A DNA stretch of 64,000 bases from Shimazuella soli (GTDB lineage: Bacteria > Bacillota > Bacilli > Thermoactinomycetales > Thermoactinomycetaceae). Made by a program: the position numbers and the translations under genes. A model generated the notes under the pieces. It did no database searches and had not been told where the DNA came from. It worked only from the letters and a program-made list of their open reading frames with translations. Shown here one piece after another: positions 35,640 through 43,240 of the stretch; positions within the stretch are counted from its first letter, which is position 1; each line of letters begins with the position of its first letter. The stretch covers positions 62,001-126,000 of the forward strand of contig NZ_JAKWBN010000007.1 in assembly GCF_022511585.1 (NCBI RefSeq). The letters run 5' to 3'.

Positions 35640-36311
35640 ATGGCTGATAAACCAGAAGTGGTGTTGGCAAAAGAAGTAGATAAGTCAGATGCTGTTGTTG
35701 GAGATATTTTGACTTATACCGTGATTTTGACAAACGATAGCTTGGTGGAAGCAGGAAATGTGATTTTTAAAGATGTGTTACCAGAAGAATTGGCCTTCGT
35801 TCCAGGGAGCGTGGCGATCGACGATATTCCTAATCCGAGTGCTGATCCGACAGTTGGATTCCCTCTTTCCTCTATATCGATAGAAGGTCCAATTGTAGTT
35901 ACCTTTGAAGTGGAAGTACTAAAACCCGATCCAAGTGGTGTCATTGGGAATACAGCAAGTGTGGAGTATGAATATGAAGAAGAACCGGGTGAACCACCGA
36001 TCAAAGACAGCGCAACAAGTAACGAAGCCCAGACAAATGTCCCTGCTGGGCGGACTGCTTGTGAGTGGGCGAGAGATTTGATCGTACACTCCATCGCTCA
36101 AGAACAGAAGGCAATTGCCGGTGTAATCGATATGGAAGGTGAAAAAATTCAAGCAGCTTCTCAGTTGTTTCGAGCTAGACTGCTCACTGTAGCCGAGTTG
36201 TTGGAGTTAAACCAGAGTGCGATAGATGCGGTGCGTTCCATTTCACAATTGGAAGATGTGCTGATTCAAAAATTAGATCAAAGCAAAGATATTTGTTGTG
36301 GTTGCAGCTAA
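35640..36311 (+). CDS. DUF11-domain protein 4 (headless: one DUF11 plus Cys tail)
   Basis: 223 residues. It lacks the head domain altogether: DUF11 begins at once (VVLAKEVDKSDAVVGDILTY) and is followed by the same helical tail from TACEWARDL to DICCGCS. AAAGAGGAG lies upstream at good spacing, so it is a real gene, not a fragment. It starts 17 bp after gene 3. As the minimal member it could act as a linker or cap in an assembly, which is inference. Confidence 0.82.
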   Translation: MADKPEVVLAKEVDKSDAVVGDILTYTVILTNDSLVEAGNVIFKDVLPEELAFVPGSVAIDDIPNPSADPTVGFPLSSISIEGPIVVTFEVEVLKPDPSGVIGNTASVEYEYEEEPGEPPIKDSATSNEAQTNVPAGRTACEWARDLIVHSIAQEQKAIAGVIDMEGEKIQAASQLFRARLLTVAELLELNQSAIDAVRSISQLEDVLIQKLDQSKDICCGCS

Positions 36312-36329
36312 AGGGAAAGGATGGATGAG

Positions 36330-38366
36330 ATGAGCTTTCAAAGGCGTTATTCGACAACGACAAATGGGGCAGTTACGTTTACCGGAAACACGCTTGGATT
36401 GAGCAATACCAATACCATCTATTCAGATATTGGAGCATTTATTACCCTCGACACGACAAAGCAAGTTACAGGATATCCTCCTGGTTCAACACAGGATTGG
36501 CGGGAAAATGGTTCTGCTGCTCGCTTGCAAATACCAACTGGAGCAACAGTTTTATATGCAGAACTGATCTGGGGAGGGTCTACCAAGACAAGCACAGAAG
36601 ATGTAACCAGTGAGATTGATGGGGCGATCACGTTTACTTCACCAGCCAGTACCTACACTATCACGCCAGACTCCACTACTGCACAACAAGTAACCCAAGC
36701 GAATCAAACGTTTTACGTCCGTAGTGCCAATGTAACCAGTTTGGTAAACAGTGATGGAGCTGGTACGTACACAGTCAGCGGTGTTCCAGCAACAGTTCAG
36801 CGGTTTAAAAGTAACAACGTAGCAGGTTGGACCTTGCAAGTGGTCTATCAGGATGCTTCGCTTCCCTTGCGAAATATGAATGTATACGTCGGTACAGCTT
36901 CCATCGAGCGTGCAGGTGCGATCAATCAAGACATTACAGGTTTTTCCACTCCTGATGCAGGAGATGTTCATGCACGACTGCTCGTTACGGCGATGGAAGG
37001 AGACTCCAGAATACCTGGAGATCAGCTCTTATTTGGGAAAGATGTATCTTCACTGAGTCCTGTATCAGGACCGAATAATCCTGTAGATAACTTCTTTGCA
37101 TCACAAATCAATGATGATGACGGCAATTTAGATACAAGTGGAACAGATGGCTCGTTAAATGTCAGACCAGGAAATGCCGCTGGAGCGGTTCGCTATAGCT
37201 GGGACATTACCAATGTGGATGTCTCCGATGCGATGGAAAATTCGCAGACAGACGCGGTTGTTCAATTTACATCTAAATCAGACGGATATATTGTAACGGG
37301 TTTAGGAGTTCAGATCGATGTAAACAGCCCGGAAATTAAAGTTACCAAAGAAGTAGATAAGAAGGCAGAAGTAGTGGGAGAAATTCTGACCTATACCATC
37401 TTTGTAGAGAACAGTGGATTAACCGAAGCACAAAACACCATTTTAAAAGACACACTTCCACCTGAGGTTTCTTTTATTCCAGGCAGTCTGCTGATCGATG
37501 GGGTGTTACAGCCAAGTGGAGATCCTACTGCTGGAGTTAATATCGGTTCTGTTTCTATTGAAGGGCCTATTGAAGTGGTGTTTCAAGTAAAGGTAAATAA
37601 AGTTCCTCCGAATAATGTAGCAGTAAACAAGGCTTCTGTCATCTATGATTTTCAAAGCGGACCTGGACTGCCAACCTCCACTGGAACAGCGGAAAGCAAT
37701 GAAGCGACAACCGTTATCCGCTTTGTTCAGGTAGGGGTAGCCAAAAAAGAAGATGTACCTGTTTATAATCGGGCAGGAAACACGATTCTTTACACCATAG
37801 AGATTGACAATACTGGAGATACAGACATAACTGATGTTGTTGTCGAAGACGTTATTCCAAATGGTACAAAGTACGTTGCAGGCAGTTTAAAACGAGATGG
37901 TGTTCCGGTTAGCGGAGATATCCAATCAGGAGTAAATATTGGAACCGTGCGAGCAGGTAAACTTGTTCTCGTTACTTTTGAGGTAGAAATCGATAGTCCA
38001 GAACCGGAAAAAGTGGTCAATGATGCAAGTGTTCATTACGAATACGAATTGATTCCCGGAGACCAAGTATTTAAGAAGGATACAAATACAAATGAAGTCA
38101 CTGCAACCCTTGTTACCAACTGTAAAGAAGCGCAAAAACTCATCATTGGTAAAATAGGGGAAGAGGAATTGGCGATAGCAGGAGAGATTGTACAAGAGAA
38201 GGTAAAAATTCAAGATACTATTCGTTCCATTTTTGCTGGAGCGAAAGATGCACAAGAATTGCTGGAAGTAAATCGACAATTGAACCAGCGATTGCAGCGA
38301 TTTATTGTGAGGGAAAAACAAATGCTACCGACATTAGACAAAGGGAAGCAACTTTGTTGTTCTTAG
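36330..38366 (+). CDS. DUF11-domain protein 5 (head, two DUF11, Cys tail)
   Basis: About 678 residues. ATG 36330 (MSFQRRYSTTTNGAVTFTGN) is 9 bases from AAAGG; ATG 36321 is too close. It has the same layout as gene 1: head (IGAFITLDTTK, LYAELIWGGSTKTSTED, INDDDGNLDTSGT), two DUF11 domains (EILTYTIFVENSGLTEA; TILYTIEIDNTGDTDI), and tail from TNCKEAQKL to the final QLCCS. The strongest relative by eye is gene 1. Followed directly by the operon terminator. Confidence 0.85.
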   Translation: MSFQRRYSTTTNGAVTFTGNTLGLSNTNTIYSDIGAFITLDTTKQVTGYPPGSTQDWRENGSAARLQIPTGATVLYAELIWGGSTKTSTEDVTSEIDGAITFTSPASTYTITPDSTTAQQVTQANQTFYVRSANVTSLVNSDGAGTYTVSGVPATVQRFKSNNVAGWTLQVVYQDASLPLRNMNVYVGTASIERAGAINQDITGFSTPDAGDVHARLLVTAMEGDSRIPGDQLLFGKDVSSLSPVSGPNNPVDNFFASQINDDDGNLDTSGTDGSLNVRPGNAAGAVRYSWDITNVDVSDAMENSQTDAVVQFTSKSDGYIVTGLGVQIDVNSPEIKVTKEVDKKAEVVGEILTYTIFVENSGLTEAQNTILKDTLPPEVSFIPGSLLIDGVLQPSGDPTAGVNIGSVSIEGPIEVVFQVKVNKVPPNNVAVNKASVIYDFQSGPGLPTSTGTAESNEATTVIRFVQVGVAKKEDVPVYNRAGNTILYTIEIDNTGDTDITDVVVEDVIPNGTKYVAGSLKRDGVPVSGDIQSGVNIGTVRAGKLVLVTFEVEIDSPEPEKVVNDASVHYEYELIPGDQVFKKDTNTNEVTATLVTNCKEAQKLIIGKIGEEELAIAGEIVQEKVKIQDTIRSIFAGAKDAQELLEVNRQLNQRLQRFIVREKQMLPTLDKGKQLCCS

Positions 38367-38374
38367 TAGAAACA

Positions 38375-38403
38375 AAAACATACCTTTTAAGGTATGTTTT
38401 TTT
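38375..38403 (+). terminator. Terminator of the DUF11 operon
   Basis: AAAACATACC and GGTATGTTTT stem with short loop and a run of T, 9 bp after the fifth gene; no other terminator is seen inside the five-gene array. Confidence 0.9.
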
Positions 38404-38484
38404 ACTGCCAGTCTCTCTCTTTTAAAAACCTATCTGAAGTGGGCTACTTTCTTTACACATAGGGATTATTTTTTTGTGTTTTTT

Positions 38485-38511
38485 TGTCACAAAATCATTC
38501 GTCTAATCGTT
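38485..38511 (+). promoter_or_regulatory. ECF41-type promoter
   Basis: TGTCACA (38485-38491), 16-bp spacer, CGTT (38508-38511). ECF41 sigma factors are known to use TGTCACA and CGTC elements; the only departure is the last base of the -10. It lies 34 bp before the oxidoreductase that precedes an ECF41 gene. Confidence 0.75.
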
Positions 38512-38544
38512 ATACGAGTAAAGAAACGAAAGGAATGATTTTGG

Positions 38545-39810
38545 ATGACAAAATATGATGTTGCGATTGTTGGTGGAGGTCTTTCAGGTTTGATAGCTGC
38601 AATATATTCTGCAAGAGCTGGGAAGAAGACAGTTGTATTGGAACAACAAAAACAACTGGGTGGCAGAGCCATCACCAAAAAGAAAAATGGAGCCTACTTT
38701 GATTTGGGAGGGCATGCACTATATAAAGGTCATGCGTTTGAAATTTTACAAGAACTAGAAATATCGTTTGCAGGAAAAAAATCCTCTGTCGATACCTTCT
38801 TTGGTATTTGGAAAAATAAACTTATTCCTTTACCTATGGGGGTTATGTCGTTATTGACAACACCTCTCTTATCCTTTAAAGGAAAACTAGAAGTGGCAAG
38901 ATTTTTTACGTCATTTCTGAAGTTAGATACAAAGCAATTTGATCACATAAGTGTACGTGATTGGATCGAAAGTAATTTAAAGGATCCTATGGTGCGTCAT
39001 TTCGTTTATTCTTTATTGCGAACTGCTAGCTATGCCGTCTCTCCAGATCTACCAGCTGCTGGACCGGTTTTAAGACAATTACAGCATTCGATGAACGGTG
39101 TATATTATATAGAAAAAGGTTGGGGATCATTAGTAGATCAATTGAGGATAACAGCAGTCGAAAGTGGAGTTGTTTTTATACTAGGTGGAAAAGTAACTGA
39201 AGTTATTCATCAAGATAGGAAAGTAGAAGCGATACAATGTGTGGATGGAACCAAAATCGTTGCAGATAATGTTATTCTCACTGCATCACCAGAAATTGCT
39301 TATAAACTTGTGCCAAATGCAGATCAAACTGCTCTACAAGTATGGAAAGATCAAGCTATTCCTATTACAGCTGCATGCTTATCTGTTGCCTTACGTCGAT
39401 TACCCAAGCCAAAACACAATGTTATTTATGGGATTGATCAAACAGTATTTCTTTCCAATGAATCTACAGCAGCTTATTTAAGCGATAATGGAGATCAAGT
39501 GATTCAACTGTTCAAGTACCAAGGAGCACAAACAGATGCGAAAAAAGATGAACAAAATTTGGAACAAGTGCTAGACCTAGCCCAGCCAGGCTGGCGTGAT
39601 GAATTGGTAGCAAGACAATACTTACCTAGAATCGTTGTAACACATGACTTTAAACATATGAAACGTAAAGTGAATCCAGGTCCAAATGTTCCTGAGATTG
39701 AAGGATTATATGTTGCAGGGGATTGGGTAGCACATGAGGAGTTACTTGCAGATGCAGCAGCAGTAAGTGCTAAACGTGCAGTAGAACATATACTTGCAGA
39801 GCATAACTAA
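38545..39810 (+). CDS. FAD-dependent oxidoreductase (phytoene desaturase/amine oxidase-like)
   Basis: 421 residues. A dinucleotide-binding motif opens the protein (VAIVGGGLSGLIAAIYSARAG, then VLEQQKQLGGRA), and the FAD C-terminal motif is GLYVAGDWVAHEELLADAA. The fold is that of NAD(P)/FAD amine-oxidase-type proteins. ECF41 sigma genes are typically adjacent to an oxidoreductase, epimerase or carboxymuconolactone decarboxylase (COE); this would be the partner here. Substrate unknown. AAAGGAATG lies upstream. Confidence 0.85.
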   Translation: MTKYDVAIVGGGLSGLIAAIYSARAGKKTVVLEQQKQLGGRAITKKKNGAYFDLGGHALYKGHAFEILQELEISFAGKKSSVDTFFGIWKNKLIPLPMGVMSLLTTPLLSFKGKLEVARFFTSFLKLDTKQFDHISVRDWIESNLKDPMVRHFVYSLLRTASYAVSPDLPAAGPVLRQLQHSMNGVYYIEKGWGSLVDQLRITAVESGVVFILGGKVTEVIHQDRKVEAIQCVDGTKIVADNVILTASPEIAYKLVPNADQTALQVWKDQAIPITAACLSVALRRLPKPKHNVIYGIDQTVFLSNESTAAYLSDNGDQVIQLFKYQGAQTDAKKDEQNLEQVLDLAQPGWRDELVARQYLPRIVVTHDFKHMKRKVNPGPNVPEIEGLYVAGDWVAHEELLADAAAVSAKRAVEHILAEHN

Positions 39811-39827
39811 GAGAGGTCTTCTACGAA

Positions 39828-40690
39828 TGGACATCGAGTTGTTATATAAAAAGTACAAGGCATTACTTTTTTCACTTGCTTATCGCATGTTGGGTAGTGT
39901 GATGGATGCGGAAGATATTGTGCAAGATGCGTTTCTTACTTTTAATCAACTTCCTGATGCAGAAAAGATGGAAAATAAACGCGCATACTTGTGCAAAATG
40001 GTGACGAATCGATGTCTAGATTTACTTCGATCATCAGCAAAGAAACGAGAGTTGTATGTCGGACCATGGCTTCCTGAACCACTCTTGGATCAAGAAGAGT
40101 TAGACGATCCGTCTGCGTCATACCTAAAAAAGGAGTCTCTGTCCACCGCTTATTTGCTGCTTTTGCAACAATTAAATGCGATGGAACGAGCAGTATTTTT
40201 ACTTCGAGAAATCTTTCAATATTCTTATGAGGAAATAGCAGAGATGGTAGAGAAGTCTAGTGCTAACTGCCGGCAGATCTTTCGTCGAGCCAAACAGAGT
40301 ATTCATTTTGATCCTGCAATATTACCAGACGTATCTACAATGGAAGCAAAAGTAAAAGACTTTGTACAGTCTATCTTACATGGAAACACGACTCATTTGA
40401 TGGAATTGATTCGTGAAGACGTGATCTGTTACAACGATGGTGGAGGAAAAGTGAGAGCTGCTCAAGTTCCGATCAAAGGGTTCTCGAACGTGATTCATGT
40501 ACTATCCAAATTTGCTCGGATGTATTCGGGACAATACACGATGCGCTATGCAAATGTCAATCTGTTACCTGGTCTAATTTTTACAATGGATAATGGTGAT
40601 CGATATGTTTATTCCTTTGAATTCAGAGGTTCTGAAATCAAGACCATATATGCAGTAGTAAATCCGGATAAATTAGCACATATTGTCTAA
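39828..40690 (+). CDS. ECF41-type sigma factor with SnoaL-like C-terminal domain
   Basis: About 287 residues, longer than simple ECF sigmas. Regions 2 and 4 (AYRMLGSVMDAEDIVQDAF; FLLREIFQYSYEEIAEMVE) are followed by a SnoaL-like domain. The three ECF41 marks are present: GPWLPEP in the linker, DGGGK in the extension and NPDKLAHI at the end. There is no anti-sigma gene; in this group the C-terminal domain itself regulates activity. ATG 39828 follows GAGAGGTC, 17 bp after the oxidoreductase stop. Confidence 0.92.
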
Positions 40691-40692
40691 AG

Positions 40693-40716
40693 AAAACGCC
40701 TATAAAAAGGCGTTTT
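40693..40716. terminator. Bidirectional terminator
   Basis: AAAACGCC and GGCGTTTT between the convergent sigma and methyltransferase genes. Confidence 0.88.
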
Positions 40717-40727
40717 CTTACTTTCTG

Positions 40728-41324
40728 TTATTTACGTTTGGTCAGAATCACAAGACCTCCATGTAACAAAGAAGGTGTTCCATCATTCATTTCTAATGGA
40801 TAGACAGGGGTGGCATCGAAAGCATCACTAAAATAAGTTTTTATCGCTTCATCCGTAATGGCATGAAAACGTTCATTACTGGTATCTCTACAACCACGTA
40901 TGAAGATTTTACCGCCTGGTTTTAGTAAACGAGCCATCTCTTTGGCATAGTCAGGTCGAATGTCATCTGGTATCACATGAAAACAGCCACGGTCATTGAT
41001 GAGGTCAACAGTTTGGTCAGCAAGTGGAACATGAAGTATATTTGCTTCTTGAAAGGTGATGTTTAAGCCCAAATCTTTTGCACGCTGTGTGGCAATCTTG
41101 AGAGCTTCTACACTCTGATCGAATCCATAAGTAGTAAATCCACACTGTACTAAAAAAATAGCCTCTGTCCCTGCTCCACAACCAACATCAATAGCGACTT
41201 TACCAGCAGTGGAACCATAAGCAGCAGCAAAACTGACTAGTTCTTGGGAGGGATGGGGCATTCCCCAAAGTTGCTGGTATTCACCAGTACGATAAGCTTC
41301 ATCCCATTGTGAAAATGTTGGCAT
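40728..41324 (-). CDS. Class I SAM-dependent methyltransferase
   Basis: 198 residues. SAM-binding loop AIDVGCGAGTEAIFL, acidic loop GFDQSVEAL, and VDLINDRGCFHVIP resemble the thiopurine/TehB-like methyltransferase group. The protein ends with LLHGGLVILTKRK. The ATG follows CGAGGTGATC. Substrate not known; family members act on small thiol, tellurite or natural-product acceptors. Confidence 0.85.
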   Translation of the reverse strand: MPTFSQWDEAYRTGEYQQLWGMPHPSQELVSFAAAYGSTAGKVAIDVGCGAGTEAIFLVQCGFTTYGFDQSVEALKIATQRAKDLGLNITFQEANILHVPLADQTVDLINDRGCFHVIPDDIRPDYAKEMARLLKPGGKIFIRGCRDTSNERFHAITDEAIKTYFSDAFDATPVYPLEMNDGTPSLLHGGLVILTKRK

Positions 41325-41384
41325 TTTTCGATCACCTCGCTTTAATTGTAAAATATGGAACCAATCAAGTAAATGCTAAACGTT

Positions 41385-41415
41385 AAAACCATCAGCCTAA
41401 AAAACTGATGGTTTT
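41385..41415 (-). terminator. Terminator of the SRPBCC gene
   Basis: AAAACCATCAG and CTGATGGTTTT, 11-bp perfect stem adjoining the stop of the minus-strand gene. Confidence 0.88.
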
Positions 41416-41419
41416 ATAT

Positions 41420-41872
41420 TTATGTTATGGACTTTTCCATGATCTTCTTCAATTCAATTAGCATATGAGCGTGAGAATAGGTTACTCGTTTCATTACAAA
41501 TTCTACTAGAAAGTCTGGGGATTCTACTAACGTATTACCCATTACCACTGTTTCGTCATTATTTGCTTGGAGTTTTAGATCATTTTGAATTTGGATATTT
41601 GGGAAAGTCGTTGTTTTCATGGTAATCGAACAATCGAGTGGATGTGCTTCTGCAATAGTCTTAAAATTTTTATAGAACGGTACAAACCCAAATAAAGAGA
41701 GTTTATCTTTGATCTTCAACGTACTTTTATGTGGTGTATTAGATGGAAATTCCCGAATGTCCACCATGAAAGGATTAAGGTGAATCAAATTTTGGTATTC
41801 ACTTAAATAATTATAGACTTCAGAAAATGGTGCCTGAATAGTAACAGAGCGTTGAAAGTGATTCTGCTGCAT
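41420..41872 (-). CDS. SRPBCC-family protein (START-like)
   Basis: 150 residues. VTIQAPFSEVYNYLSEYQN at the start and the long C-terminal helix (SHAHMLIELKKIMEKS) are typical of the SRPBCC/polyketide-cyclase-like helix-grip fold, which binds hydrophobic ligands. No catalytic residue can be named. The ribosome site AGTGAGGTG lies in one arm of a long leader hairpin, so translation may be controlled by structure. Confidence 0.75.
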   Translation of the reverse strand: MQQNHFQRSVTIQAPFSEVYNYLSEYQNLIHLNPFMVDIREFPSNTPHKSTLKIKDKLSLFGFVPFYKNFKTIAEAHPLDCSITMKTTTFPNIQIQNDLKLQANNDETVVMGNTLVESPDFLVEFVMKRVTYSHAHMLIELKKIMEKSIT

Positions 41873-41873
41873 A

Positions 41874-41931
41874 GGAACACCTCACTAAGTAAGTAGTACA
41901 GAGTTGTTTAGGTGAGTTGTCCCATATTATA
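41874..41931 (-). promoter_or_regulatory. Promoter and SD-sequestering leader hairpin
   Basis: On the minus strand TATAAT (41931-41926) is followed by GGGACAACTCACC, which pairs with the Shine-Dalgarno region (41874-41888 on the plus strand reads GGAACACCTCACTAA). Nearly the whole leader is a hairpin that would hide the ribosome site. Confidence 0.5.
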
Positions 41932-42001
41932 GCACAATGAGGAAAATTGCTAATTCTATTTTATATTTTAACCATGCAAAGGATTTTATCCCATAAACGG
42001 C

Positions 42002-42031
42002 GGTCGGCTGGATCATCGCATCCAGCCGACC
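42002..42031 (-). terminator. GC-rich hairpin after orphan gene 5
   Basis: GGTCGGCTGGAT and ATCCAGCCGACC, 12-bp perfect stem with 6-base loop, about 60 bp past the minus-strand stop; sequence resembles the hairpins at 21580 and 21694. Confidence 0.65.
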
Positions 42032-42090
42032 CTACGTCACCTATCAGTTGTGTATCTATCAAGGTGCCGTGCCGTACTCTCTACTGGAAG

Positions 42091-42762
42091 TCAGAGCTTC
42101 TTGACTCCGTCCGCGGCGGGTTCGACTCCTTCCTGGCTCGCCTCCACCATGTTCATGTTCTTGCGCAGCTTCTTCGACCTCACGATCGAGATGAAGAAGT
42201 AGCTGAGCAGGAGCAGTCCGGCCGCGAGCGTCAGAATGCTTCCCCACACGTAGATGTGGGACAGATCGTGGAGGTTCTCGCTCATCTTCTGGGAGAGCTC
42301 AGAGACACGACCGGAGTGTCCCGATTTCGCCTTCCAGCTCTTGGCGCTGTCCTGGGTGCTGGAGCTGAGTGAGAAGAAGAGCCACCAGCTCACCCCGAAG
42401 TAGAGCGCTGAGCCGGCCAGCAAGATGAGCGCTTCGACGATCGGAGACAGCTTCTTCTCGGGGCGCTTGCTGTTCTCGGTGACGACCACCTGGAAGAGGT
42501 CGCCGAAGGCGATCTTCATTGCACTGTGTGTCAGCATGACGAAGATCGCTCCGATGAGCAGGAACGAGGAGGTGGCTACCGACAGCGCGATGAGGCTCTG
42601 GTCCTCGTACGAGCTGTTGTGGTAGTGCTCGAACAGGCTCTGGTAGTACTGGGAATTCTCCCCCTGTAGTTCTCCCATCATGAAAAGGGGGTAGAGGATC
42701 GCCGCGGAGATGACGCTCATGAGCAGCAGAGCCCGAAGGATACGCTTGAAACGGTTGGTCAT
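42091..42762 (-). CDS. GC-rich orphan gene 5, membrane protein
   Basis: 223 residues with about four helices (about 10-30, 58-80, 108-130 and 175-195) and a charged tail. GAAGAAGGGAAT precedes the ATG. GC is about 58%, in sharp contrast with the AT-rich genes on both sides. No family recognised. AT-rich DNA with a TATGATATATTTT stretch lies just upstream and could serve as a host promoter. Confidence 0.6.
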   Translation of the reverse strand: MTNRFKRILRALLLMSVISAAILYPLFMMGELQGENSQYYQSLFEHYHNSSYEDQSLIALSVATSSFLLIGAIFVMLTHSAMKIAFGDLFQVVVTENSKRPEKKLSPIVEALILLAGSALYFGVSWWLFFSLSSSTQDSAKSWKAKSGHSGRVSELSQKMSENLHDLSHIYVWGSILTLAAGLLLLSYFFISIVRSKKLRKNMNMVEASQEGVEPAADGVKKL

Positions 42763-42833
42763 ATTCCCTTCTTCCGGTTGAGTTACGGTTGTACGTAAAA
42801 TATATCATACTAATAAGAGAGTTGGTATCGTTT

Positions 42834-43139
42834 TTAGTCTCTTTTCTGTAATATCTGACTAAACTCATCCAATATGGATTCAAGCTCTTTCCCAATTGTG
42901 GCAATACGATACTCTATTTTAGGTGGAACAACAGGATAGATGGTTCGATTGATTAATCCATCCTCCTCTAATTCTCGTAATTGGATGGTGTCGTAAACTT
43001 TTGGTATAGCTCGTTGTAATTGACCAAAACTCATCGTTCTTTGAAAAAGTTCATACAATATAGCTGGCTTCCTTTTCCTACTTAGCATTCCTAGCACATT
43101 TTCAACTGGACAACCATGTATCCCATCATTACTGTGCAT
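42834..43139 (-). CDS. HxlR-family transcriptional regulator
   Basis: 101 residues. The HxlR pattern is clear: CPVENVLGMLSRKRKPAILYEL, FGQLQRAIP, QLRELEEDGLI, and VPPKIEYRIATIGKELESIL. Between IPKV and QLREL the usual SQKMLTQ turn of the recognition helix is shortened by about three residues, so DNA binding may be altered. Divergent from the MarR gene (102 bp apart). Confidence 0.82.
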   Translation of the reverse strand: MHSNDGIHGCPVENVLGMLSRKRKPAILYELFQRTMSFGQLQRAIPKVYDTIQLRELEEDGLINRTIYPVVPPKIEYRIATIGKELESILDEFSQILQKRD

Positions 43140-43208
43140 GAAACGTTTTCTTGACTATGTCAATTTTTTTGCGTATTGGTTGAATCCATTACATCATCAT
43201 GCTATTAT

Positions 43209-43220
43209 TTGTATGTACAA
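43209..43220 (+). promoter_or_regulatory. MarR operator candidate 1
   Basis: TTGTATGTACAA, inverted repeat, 21 bp before the MarR start; an identical site lies before the downstream SDR gene. Confidence 0.65.
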
Positions 43221-43240
43221 CAAAGGGTGGTGAAAGTCCG

